A DNA stretch of 10,597 nt from NCBI GenBank assembly GCA_039794405.1, contig JBDIVL010000076.1, positions 1-10,597 on the forward strand, read 5' to 3'. This stretch comes from JBDIVL01 sp039794405. Lineage in GTDB: Bacteria > Planctomycetota > Brocadiia > Brocadiales > Brocadiaceae. Made by a program: the position numbers and the translations under genes. Positions 1-6,028 of the stretch are shown piece by piece (the first letter of the stretch is position 1; every line of letters begins with the position of its first letter). The notes below the pieces were generated by a model, which saw nothing but the letters and a program-made list of their open reading frames with translations, did no database searches and was not told the origin of the DNA.

Positions 1-1
1 C

Positions 2-349
2 AGGGCAGACGGAAGGGCATTATCGGCAGGTACCGGATATCAATCGAGTTTCCGTTACGGCTCTCAACAGAGTATCACCAGGGATTGGTCCATGCCTATG
101 CATCAACTGGACAGCCTATTCCATAAAGCGAAGATCGGCATGAAATTTATTTTTGGTTTCGAGGGTGACAACCATGGCATTAACACTGTACCCAAAGAGA
201 CATTGGTCAAGGTTACCAAGGCTGAGGATGGTGGTATAGGCGGTAAGGGATTATGGGATCCGGCGAAGACAGGGTACACCGCAGGTAATGAAAATGAATT
301 CATGAATCGGTACCTTTGTGGTGAATTAATACAGGTAGAAAAGGCGTAA
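2..349 (+). CDS. C-terminal fragment of a NarG/NxrA-like molybdopterin oxidoreductase alpha subunit (5' end outside window)
   Basis: The reading frame is open from the left edge to a TAA at 347-349, leaving the last 115 residues. No start codon is assigned because the protein clearly continues upstream; the ATG at 92 is internal. The fragment has a run of motifs (RYGSQQSITRDW, MHQLDSLFHKAK, GFEGDNHGINTVPKETLVK, GGIGGKGLWDP, GYTAGNENEFMNRY) that I recognise from memory as the C-terminal end of type II DMSO-reductase-family catalytic subunits, closest to nitrite oxidoreductase/nitrate reductase alpha. In that family the alpha subunit binds Mo-bis-MGD and interconverts nitrite and nitrate. The molybdenum ligand and FeS motifs lie outside the window, so substrate cannot be judged. 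A terminator follows within 25 nt, so this is the last gene of its transcript. Another family member such as a perchlorate- or ethylbenzene-dehydrogenase-type subunit is possible. Confidence 0.6.
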   Translation, partial: RADGRALSAGTGYQSSFRYGSQQSITRDWSMPMHQLDSLFHKAKIGMKFIFGFEGDNHGINTVPKETLVKVTKAEDGGIGGKGLWDPAKTGYTAGNENEFMNRYLCGELIQVEKA

Positions 350-372
350 ATTGGGTTTATAACTTACTGAAG

Positions 373-423
373 ACGAGCTAACAGACGGTTGTAAACGTTT
401 GTTAGCTCGTTTAATTTCATTTT
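373..423 (+). terminator. Stem-loop terminator after the molybdoenzyme gene
   Basis: Arms 373-387 and 396-410 pair over 15 bp, ten of them a perfect ACGAGCTAAC/GTTAGCTCGT match and one a G-U pair. The loop is 8 nt. A T-rich but interrupted tail (411-423) follows. It lies 23 nt after the stop codon, as expected for a rho-independent terminator. Confidence 0.75.
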
Positions 424-577
424 CCAGGGAACTGCAAGTATGCTTTTTTATCATTCTGTGAAGGTAGGAACCGAGAAGTTTTGATATCATTCGTGCTCCA
501 CAGAGCTTCTCATATCTAATATGGGGATTGATAAGATGGTATACTAAACAGAGCGAATCCAAATTTTACTATTTACA

Positions 578-586
578 GAAGGAGGG
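578..586 (+). promoter_or_regulatory. Ribosome binding site of the cupredoxin gene
   Basis: GAAGGAGGG is the strongest Shine-Dalgarno match in the window. It lies 12 nt before the ATG at 599 and supports that start. No equally convincing promoter was found in 424-577; a TATACT at 540-545 has no good -35 partner. Confidence 0.6.
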
Positions 587-598
587 AAAAAAGAATTT

Positions 599-1327
599 AT
601 GAAAAAATATTTGATTTCGGGAATGCTTTCTTTATCTTTCATTGTGTTTTCTTCTAACACATTTATATGGGCTCAGGCTGAAGAGAAAAAAACGTTAACA
701 GCAGAAGAGGCCGCAGAAGCGCTGAGAAAACTGGAAGAGGCACAACAAAAATTAAAGAGGACAGTTAAAAATGTACCAAAAGTAGATAACGCCGGTTCAA
801 TTACCGGTGTTGTAACTTGCCAAAAAATGAGAAATAATGCGGATGCTGTTGTGTATATTGAGAAGGTGGGAGACAATAAATTTGATCCTCCCTCGGAGCA
901 TGCAGTTGTAGACCAGCTTAATCTTACCTACGTACCCCGAGTTGTGGCTTTACAGAAGGGAACAGTAGTAGATTTTCCCAACAGTGATGCGGTACGTCAT
1001 AATGTATTCTCACCACCAACAGCGGCTTTACAGTTTAACCTGGGTACATATCCTACTGGTGTTGTAAAAGAGGTACCTTTTGATGTTGTTGGAGAGACTC
1101 CTCTCCTTTGTAATGTTCACGCAGAAATGGCAGGGTATGTTGTATCCCTGGAGAATCCTTATTTTGCCGTTACTGATAAAGATGGAAACTATACCATTGA
1201 AGGTGTTCCACCGGGAAAGTATACGGTAAAAACATGGCATGAAAAACTTAAAGAAATATCACAGGAAGTTACTGTAGAAGCAGGCAAAGCAACTGCAACA
1301 AATTTCGATTTAAAGAGAAGGAGATAA
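599..1327 (+). CDS. Secreted cupredoxin-like protein with C-terminal carboxypeptidase-regulatory-like domain
   Basis: This 242-residue protein starts with a signal peptide (residues 1-26: KK, a hydrophobic stretch, then an AQA|EE-type cleavage site), so it should be exported. Residues about 27-60 are charged and probably helical or coiled coil. Residues about 65-182 form a cupredoxin-like fold. H134 (in RHNVFS) and C171-x2-H174-x2-M177 (in LLCNVHAEM) give the His, Cys, His, Met set of a type 1 copper site, suggesting electron transfer or copper binding. Residues about 186-242 (DGNYTIEGVPPGKYTVKTWH) look like a CarboxypepD_reg/transthyretin-like beta domain, which is common at the end of this family. 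The gene has its own RBS and terminator, so it is probably monocistronic. Its position after a NarG/NxrA-like gene makes a periplasmic or anammoxosome redox partner conceivable, but this is inference. No specific gene name is recognised. Confidence 0.8.
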   Translation: MKKYLISGMLSLSFIVFSSNTFIWAQAEEKKTLTAEEAAEALRKLEEAQQKLKRTVKNVPKVDNAGSITGVVTCQKMRNNADAVVYIEKVGDNKFDPPSEHAVVDQLNLTYVPRVVALQKGTVVDFPNSDAVRHNVFSPPTAALQFNLGTYPTGVVKEVPFDVVGETPLLCNVHAEMAGYVVSLENPYFAVTDKDGNYTIEGVPPGKYTVKTWHEKLKEISQEVTVEAGKATATNFDLKRRR

Positions 1328-1378
1328 TCGGTAAGGTTTAGTCTTAAAACTTTATGATAGTTGCTAATAGCCTTATAG

Positions 1379-1418
1379 AAATTCCAGTGAGGTTAATTCC
1401 CTCACTGGAATTTTTTTT
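1379..1418 (+). terminator. Strong intrinsic terminator after the cupredoxin gene
   Basis: A perfect 14-bp stem (1379-1392 with 1400-1413; core CCAGTGAGG/CCTCACTGG) with a 7-nt loop runs into eight consecutive T residues (1411-1418). It lies 51 nt after the stop. This is a textbook rho-independent terminator and separates the cupredoxin from the ispG operon. Confidence 0.93.
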
Positions 1419-1532
1419 GAAATAGACGGGCCAGTTACTTGGTAATTATCTGCACATAAATTTCTGTATCTTTTCCACATGTCGTAAAGGTTGGTTAAAT
1501 TTTACAGATTGTACCGTACGTTTAGAGAACTA

Positions 1533-1615
1533 GCATGTAAGCTCTGAATTGGTGCCAGGCTATAAAAAGTACCAAACGTTTTGGCTTAATCAAAGACGAT
1601 TGAACCAGCCCTGAA
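1533..1615 (+). repeat. Dispersed intergenic element, copy A
   Basis: This roughly 83-nt segment matches 8170-8256 in the same orientation. Shared blocks are GTAA, CTGRATTRGTGCCA, CCAA(A)CGTTTTGG, GGYTTAATC and TGAACCARYCCTGA. A hairpin is predicted at 1583-1606: GGCTTAATC pairs with GATTGAACC around a 6-nt loop, with one C-A mismatch and one G-U pair. CCAAA/TTTGG just upstream can form a small alternative hairpin. The segment is bounded by AGCTCTGAA (1540-1548) and AGCCCTGAA (1607-1615), an 8/9 direct repeat. It matches no RNA or repeat family that I can name. It could be a structured RNA, a mini-transposable element or a protein-binding site. Confidence 0.7.
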
Positions 1616-1621
1616 AGAATT

Positions 1622-1709
1622 GTTATTCCTATTCCAAATGAAGCGGAATGAAGGATCTTTTGTGTCCCTGTACGAAGAGATTCTTTGTTCCCTCATCGCT
1701 TGGAATAAC
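1622..1709. repeat. Long imperfect palindrome
   Basis: The outer arm GTTATTCC (1622-1629) pairs with GGAATAAC (1702-1709), and AAGCG (1641-1645) pairs with CGCTT (1697-1701), giving 13 bp interrupted by an 11-nt bulge on the 5' side. Inside, AAGGATCTTTT (1651-1661) pairs with 1675-1685 over 11 bp including two G-U pairs. The bulge begins with a second copy of TATTCC, as if part of the arm had been duplicated. No T tract follows, so it does not look like a terminator. It starts 6 nt after dispersed repeat copy A. Confidence 0.55.
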
Positions 1710-1749
1710 GCCTTGCGTTTTGGGATAGGCCTGTAAGTAATCTTTGTAT

Positions 1750-1778
1750 TTGAAAAATCAACAAAATATTCATATAAT
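1750..1778 (+). promoter_or_regulatory. Predicted sigma70-type promoter of the ispG-dxr-rseP operon
   Basis: TTGAAA at 1750-1755 and a perfect TATAAT at 1773-1778 are separated by exactly 17 nt. The start of transcription would be near 1785, giving a leader of about 178 nt before ispG. It is the best promoter match in the window and the only strong one upstream of the operon. Confidence 0.65.
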
Positions 1779-1829
1779 AGAGTAGTTTAAGTATAGATTA
1801 TACAAAAGTATATATGATAATCTCTTAGA

Positions 1830-1892
1830 TAATCCTTTCCTTATTCTCCATAAATGATGAATCCTCACTTTATTCTCCCTTCTAAAGGATTA
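1830..1892 (+). other. Inverted and direct repeats in the ispG leader
   Basis: TAATCCTTT (1830-1838) and AAAGGATTA (1884-1892) could close a 9-bp stem around 45 nt. Inside the loop TTATTCTCC occurs twice (1841-1849 and 1870-1878), 29 nt apart start to start. The segment would be transcribed from the promoter at 1750-1778. A regulatory role is possible but unsupported beyond this arrangement. Confidence 0.35.
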
Positions 1893-1962
1893 AGGGGAAT
1901 CTTTACAAGATTGTACTGGTATGATAAATAACCGAATTTTTTATATTCATAAATGAGAAAAG

Positions 1963-3015
1963 ATGCTAATTCAACGACGTAAAACGCGGGTCGTCAATGT
2001 TGGTAGTGTCCTCATTGGCGGAGAAAATCCAATTTCTGTACAAACGATGGCAAAAACCCACACCGAGGATGTTGATGCCACGGTTCAGCAGATTAAAGAA
2101 CTTGAGGCTATTGGATGCCATATTGTGCGCGTGGCAGTGCCGACCATTGTTACCGCTAAGTGCCTCGGTGCTATTAAGAGACAAATACATATTCCACTGG
2201 TTGCTGATATTCACTTTGGGCATCATCTTGCCTTGGAGTCTATTGCCCAGGGAGTCGATAAAATACGAATTAACCCTGGAAATATGAAGGATAAGAAAAA
2301 ACTGGAAGAAGTGATAAAGGCAGCGAAAGATAGAGGTATTCCTATTCGTATCGGTGTTAATTCCGGCTCTGTACGTGGTACTGATGATAACCACGAAGAA
2401 TTAACAACCATAATGGTAAAGACTGTTTTGAATTATTGTGAGCATTTCGAATCCTTAGCATTTAAAGATATTGTGTTATCACTCAAGGCGTCTGATGTCC
2501 CTTCTACCCTTGCTGCTTACCGGTTGATAGCAACCCAGTGTGATTATCCTCTGCACTTGGGTGTCACTGCTGCAGGCCCACCGAGTCTTGCTACGATTAA
2601 GTCTGCTGTTGGTATAGGTGGTCTCCTTTCGGAAGGAATCGGCGATACATTACGTGTTTCTTACACCGGTGCCCCGGAACTGGAGGTAAGGGCTGGATTC
2701 GAGATCCTTGAAGCATTAGGATTACACAAGCGCCAGGGTACTGAGCTTATTTCATGTCCAACATGTGGGCGGTGTGAGATTGATTTGGTAAATATTGTAG
2801 AACGGGTCAGGCAGCGCTTGCCGAACGATAAAAAACATCTCCAGATTGCCATTATGGGGTGTGTAGTGAACGGGCCGGGAGAAGCGAGAGAGGTTGATAT
2901 TGGTATTGCAGGTGGTAAAGGATTTGGATTCCTTTTCAAAAAGGGTGAAAAGGTACGGAAAATACCGGAAGACCGTATGGTTGATGAACTTTTGGAAGAA
3001 ATTGCACTCATGTGA
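1963..3015 (+). CDS. ispG: 4-hydroxy-3-methylbut-2-en-1-yl diphosphate synthase (IspG/GcpE)
   Basis: IspG converts MEcPP to HMBPP, the penultimate step of the MEP isoprenoid pathway, in the cytoplasm, using a [4Fe-4S] cluster and electrons from a ferredoxin or flavodoxin. The 350 residues fit the short bacterial form without the inserted plant-type domain. The N-terminal half is a TIM barrel (VADIHFGHHLAL, KIRINPGNM, IRIGVNSGS, LGVTAAGP). The C-terminal domain has the cluster ligands C265 and C268 (SCPTCGRCE), C300 and E307 (GCVVNGPGEA). An in-frame TGA at 1954-1956 makes the ATG at 1963 the first possible ATG. The RBS is poor (GAGAAAAG). The gene ends in tandem stops (TGA TAG), and dxr follows after 37 nt, so the two are probably co-transcribed. 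Identification is secure. Confidence 0.97.
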   Translation: MLIQRRKTRVVNVGSVLIGGENPISVQTMAKTHTEDVDATVQQIKELEAIGCHIVRVAVPTIVTAKCLGAIKRQIHIPLVADIHFGHHLALESIAQGVDKIRINPGNMKDKKKLEEVIKAAKDRGIPIRIGVNSGSVRGTDDNHEELTTIMVKTVLNYCEHFESLAFKDIVLSLKASDVPSTLAAYRLIATQCDYPLHLGVTAAGPPSLATIKSAVGIGGLLSEGIGDTLRVSYTGAPELEVRAGFEILEALGLHKRQGTELISCPTCGRCEIDLVNIVERVRQRLPNDKKHLQIAIMGCVVNGPGEAREVDIGIAGGKGFGFLFKKGEKVRKIPEDRMVDELLEEIALM

Positions 3016-3052
3016 TAGGAAAATATAATAACAAATAAAAAATATTACTAGA

Positions 3053-4195
3053 ATGAAAAATATTATTGTCCTGGGTTCTACAGGTTCTATTGGTAAAAAT
3101 ACCCTTGAAGTTGTTCGAAACTTAAAAGATAAATTCAGGGTTGTTGGGCTTTCGTCTAACTCTCAATGGGAATTATTGGCCGATCAGATTAAAGAATTTA
3201 AGCCTGCATATGTCGCTATAAATGACGGCCATCTGGCAGAAAAGTTAAAAAGCTGCATTCCGTGCAATCAGATGAAAATGTTTACGGGAACCAACTGCTT
3301 GGAAGAGATCGTTCTTATCGGCAAAGCAGATATCGTGGTTTCTGCAGTTGTTGGTGCAGTTGGCTTATCAGCGGCTATCTCAACTGTGAAACAAGGTAAA
3401 ACCCTTGCATTGGCCAACAAGGAGGCACTTGTTATGGCGGGACATATTGTGATGTCGCTGGCTGAAAAAAATCAAGTATTGCCGGTAGATAGTGAGCATA
3501 GTGCAATATTCCAGTCTCTTCAGTCTGGGAAGCGAAATGAGGTTAAGCGGGTGATTATCACAGCGTCAGGTGGTCCTTTTTATGACTATCCTATAGATAA
3601 ACTTCCTGATGTGAGTCCCCAGCAGGCGCTCAAGCATCCTACATGGCAAATGGGACAAAAGATAACGATAGACTCTGCAACCCTCATGAACAAGGCACTT
3701 GAGATTATTGAGGCCAAATGGCTCTTTGGTTTGGATGTTGAACAGATTGATGTTGTAATACATCCGCAGTCAATCATTCATTCCTTGGTGGAGTTTTGTG
3801 ATGGGTCCGTTATTGCACAGATGGGATTTCCGGATATGAAAGTGCCCATCCAGTATGCCTTAACTTATCCGGAAAGAAAAGACCTTAAGGTAAAAACATT
3901 TAATTTATCAGATATAGGAAGTCTCACATTCAAGAAACCCGACGTAGAAAAATTTCCTGCTCTGAAGTTAGGTTATCGCGCTGCTCGGGAAGGTGGTACC
4001 GTGGGGGCAACTCTTAATGCTGCTAATGAAGTTGCAGTTCAAGCCTTTTTAAATGGCCAAATTCGGTTTACTGAAATCGCATCCTATGTAGAGAAAGTGA
4101 TAAATAATCATCATTTTATCAAAAATCCTTGCCTGGAAGATATTTTAGCAGCAGATGTCTGGGCAAGACAGGAGATTAAGAAATGCCTTTTGTAA
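3053..4195 (+). CDS. dxr: 1-deoxy-D-xylulose 5-phosphate reductoisomerase
   Basis: Dxr (IspC) carries out the NADPH- and divalent-metal-dependent rearrangement and reduction of DXP to MEP, the first committed step of the MEP pathway. The protein is 380 residues, near the usual 380-400. The NADPH-binding GSTGSIG is at residues 8-14, followed by ALANKEALVMAG. Metal ligands are D146 and E148 (PVDSEHSAIFQ) and E217 (MNKALEIIEAKWLF). TASGGPF, HPTWQMGQKITIDSATLMNK, VIHPQSIIHSLVE and TLNAANEVAV are all present and intact. There is no Shine-Dalgarno sequence before the ATG; the upstream 37 nt are almost pure A/T, so initiation may depend on lack of structure or on coupling to ispG. The 3' end overlaps rseP by 13 nt. 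Identification is secure. Confidence 0.97.
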   Translation: MKNIIVLGSTGSIGKNTLEVVRNLKDKFRVVGLSSNSQWELLADQIKEFKPAYVAINDGHLAEKLKSCIPCNQMKMFTGTNCLEEIVLIGKADIVVSAVVGAVGLSAAISTVKQGKTLALANKEALVMAGHIVMSLAEKNQVLPVDSEHSAIFQSLQSGKRNEVKRVIITASGGPFYDYPIDKLPDVSPQQALKHPTWQMGQKITIDSATLMNKALEIIEAKWLFGLDVEQIDVVIHPQSIIHSLVEFCDGSVIAQMGFPDMKVPIQYALTYPERKDLKVKTFNLSDIGSLTFKKPDVEKFPALKLGYRAAREGGTVGATLNAANEVAVQAFLNGQIRFTEIASYVEKVINNHHFIKNPCLEDILAADVWARQEIKKCLL

Positions 4196-5994
4196 ATGTA
4201 TCGACTAATGTTCTTCTTGTAATTTTGGGTATTGGCTTACTTATCTTTATCCATGAGCTTGGCCACTTCCTTATGGCAAAAAAGATTGGTGTCCGGGTGT
4301 TGGCATTTTCCCTGGGTTTTGGCCCTGCCATATTTAAAAAGCAATGGGGGGAAACTGAATACCGGCTCTCTCTATTTCCGCTCGGGGGCTATGTTAAACT
4401 GGCCGGGGAAGGTCCGGAAGAGGCAAAAACTGGTGCAAAATGGGAATTCTCATCAAAAAGTGCCGGACAGCGTGCCTCCGTGCTCGTTGCAGGTGTGGCA
4501 TTAAATGCTGTTCTGGCTTTTGTTGCTTTTATCGTTGCCTTTCAGGTTGGTGTACCTTTTATTACTCCGGAGGTAGGCCAGGTTATGCCGGGATGGCCCG
4601 CCTGGGAGGCAGGGGTTCAACGTGGGGATAAAATTGTTGAGATTGATGGAAGTAAAGATCCTGACTTTGAAGATCTCTTCACAATCGTTGCCCTGAGTGA
4701 TCCTGCCTCTGGCGTACCAATGAAGATCGAACGGGGAAACAAGATACTTGATGTGACTTTGATACCAAAGTACGATGCAGAAATTGGCATACAGCGCGTT
4801 GGCATTATGCCTGCTACAAGCCTGGAGATTGATAAAATATTTGCCTTTGAAAATAACGAATCACCTGCCCGTGATGCCGGCATTCAGGTCAAAGATGTTA
4901 TTATTGCTGTAAATGGTAATCCGATTTCCACTGAGGATGAATTTCGTGAGATAGAGGCAAAGAATGCGGGAAAGGAGGTTTCGGTTACCGTGCTGAGAGA
5001 TGGTAAAGAGGTTAAACTGGCGGTAACACCTTCAAAGACAACAAGGTGGATGCTCGGTATTTCTTGTGCAAGTGCTGTTATAGAGGGTGTAAAGAATAAT
5101 AGCCTGGCGAGTAAAGCCGGTTTCATGGAGGGAGATGAAATTATTGAAGTTAATTCGAAACCTGTGATAGGATTTTCTGATATCAGAAAATTTATTATTG
5201 ATTCTGAACAGGAAATAAACATCCTTACTGTTAAAAGGGATAATAGGGATGTCCCGATCTCTGTACATCTTGCTGATATGAAGGAAAGAGAAGAATTTCT
5301 GGATAGCCTTATACCGTTTTATGGATTAAAGGTAGATTCTCTTGTCGAGGGATTTCCGGCAGAGAAGGTTGGGTTAAGACCGGGAGACAAGATCATTTCC
5401 CTTAATGAAAAGGAAATAAAGGACTGGAATACCCTTCTTCAGATGGTTATGATGAGCCAAGGGAAACCGATGGTAATTGAATGGCTGCGTGGTAACGAGC
5501 GGTTTGTGTCTACTATCGAACCTCTGAAAGATGAAAAGAATGCTGCCGGACGTATTGGAGTGAAATTCCGGGAAAAAACGGTAATTAAGCAGTATGGTCT
5601 AATTGGTTCCTGCATCGTCGGAACAAAAAAGGCCATTATTAATGTACAGAGGCTTTATTTAACAATCAAGGGGTTCTTTTCTCAGCGGCTTTCAACCAAG
5701 AATGTGGGGGGATTTATCCTTATCGCTCAGGCTTCTTATGAGTCGGCAAAGGTCGGTTTTGGTAAACTGGTATACTTTCTGGGTATCCTCAGTCTGCAGC
5801 TTGCACTCTTGAATATCTTACCGGTACCTGTATTAGACGGAGGCCACTTAATGTTTCTGGCCATAGAACGTATCAAAGGTTCTCCGGTGAGTCAGAGGAC
5901 TCTTTCTATAGCGCAATATATCGGTTTTGGCCTTATTATTACATTGGTTATTTACGCTACCCGCAATGATATCATGCGGCTGCTATCACTGTAG
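4183..5994 (+). CDS. rseP: RIP metalloprotease RseP (site-2 protease) with four PDZ-like domains
   Basis: RseP cleaves transmembrane substrates such as anti-sigma factors within the inner membrane. The zinc motif is H24-E25-x2-H28 in the first membrane segment, and the third ligand is D552 in PVLDGGHL. Membrane segments are seen at about 9-28, 98-123, 525-560 and 573-595. The protein has 603 residues, against about 350-450 in usual members. The extra length comes from four PDZ-like units between the second and third membrane segments. Each has the x(A)xxAG(V/I/L)xxxDxI(I/V)x(I/V/L)N/D pattern: about 134-160, 222-250, 298-328 and 387-415. AGGAG at 4170-4174, 8 nt before the ATG, supports the start inside dxr; the 13-nt overlap implies translational coupling. 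The dxr-rseP order is widespread in bacteria. The substrate is unknown. Confidence 0.93.
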   Translation: MPFVNVSTNVLLVILGIGLLIFIHELGHFLMAKKIGVRVLAFSLGFGPAIFKKQWGETEYRLSLFPLGGYVKLAGEGPEEAKTGAKWEFSSKSAGQRASVLVAGVALNAVLAFVAFIVAFQVGVPFITPEVGQVMPGWPAWEAGVQRGDKIVEIDGSKDPDFEDLFTIVALSDPASGVPMKIERGNKILDVTLIPKYDAEIGIQRVGIMPATSLEIDKIFAFENNESPARDAGIQVKDVIIAVNGNPISTEDEFREIEAKNAGKEVSVTVLRDGKEVKLAVTPSKTTRWMLGISCASAVIEGVKNNSLASKAGFMEGDEIIEVNSKPVIGFSDIRKFIIDSEQEINILTVKRDNRDVPISVHLADMKEREEFLDSLIPFYGLKVDSLVEGFPAEKVGLRPGDKIISLNEKEIKDWNTLLQMVMMSQGKPMVIEWLRGNERFVSTIEPLKDEKNAAGRIGVKFREKTVIKQYGLIGSCIVGTKKAIINVQRLYLTIKGFFSQRLSTKNVGGFILIAQASYESAKVGFGKLVYFLGILSLQLALLNILPVPVLDGGHLMFLAIERIKGSPVSQRTLSIAQYIGFGLIITLVIYATRNDIMRLLSL

Positions 5995-6000
5995 TTTAGT

Positions 6001-6021
6001 GGGCAATCTCAAAGATTGTTC
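6001..6021 (+). other. Hairpin in the rseP-activator gap
   Basis: CAATCT (6004-6009) and AGATTG (6013-6018) pair around a 3-nt loop, extended by two G-U pairs and one G-C (6001-6003 with 6019-6021). CTTTTAT follows, and then the ATG at 6029. It resembles a weak terminator or attenuator, or a structure covering the place where a ribosome binding site would be. The T tract is only four long. Confidence 0.45.
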
Positions 6022-6028
6022 CTTTTAT

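Larger units (their letters stand above)
1419..1962. other. Long intergenic region between cupredoxin terminator and ispG
   Basis: This 544-nt region has no convincing coding sequence. In order it holds about 110 nt with nothing recognised, dispersed repeat copy A (1533-1615), a long imperfect palindrome (1622-1709), a near-consensus sigma70-type promoter (1750-1778), and an AT-rich leader of about 180 nt. The leader contains a 9-bp inverted repeat and two copies of TTATTCTCC. It is unusually long for a housekeeping operon promoter region. Confidence 0.7.

Noticed and set aside
92..349. ATG at 92 as a gene start for an 85-residue protein
   Set aside because: The frame is open and family-like upstream to base 2, so this is an internal methionine of a longer protein.
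326..562. 78-codon ORF on the - strand between the first two genes
   Set aside because: It reads through the terminator stem at 373-410 and has no domain or convincing RBS.
1966..2394. 142-codon ORF on the - strand inside ispG
   Set aside because: It lies entirely within a secure, fully conserved gene on the + strand and has no family features.
5927..6028. Upstream ATG that would extend the sigma54 activator by 34 residues
   Set aside because: The extension lies mostly inside rseP in another frame, is hydrophobic and cysteine-rich, and does not resemble an FHA N-terminus. The ATG at 6029 fits the domain start.
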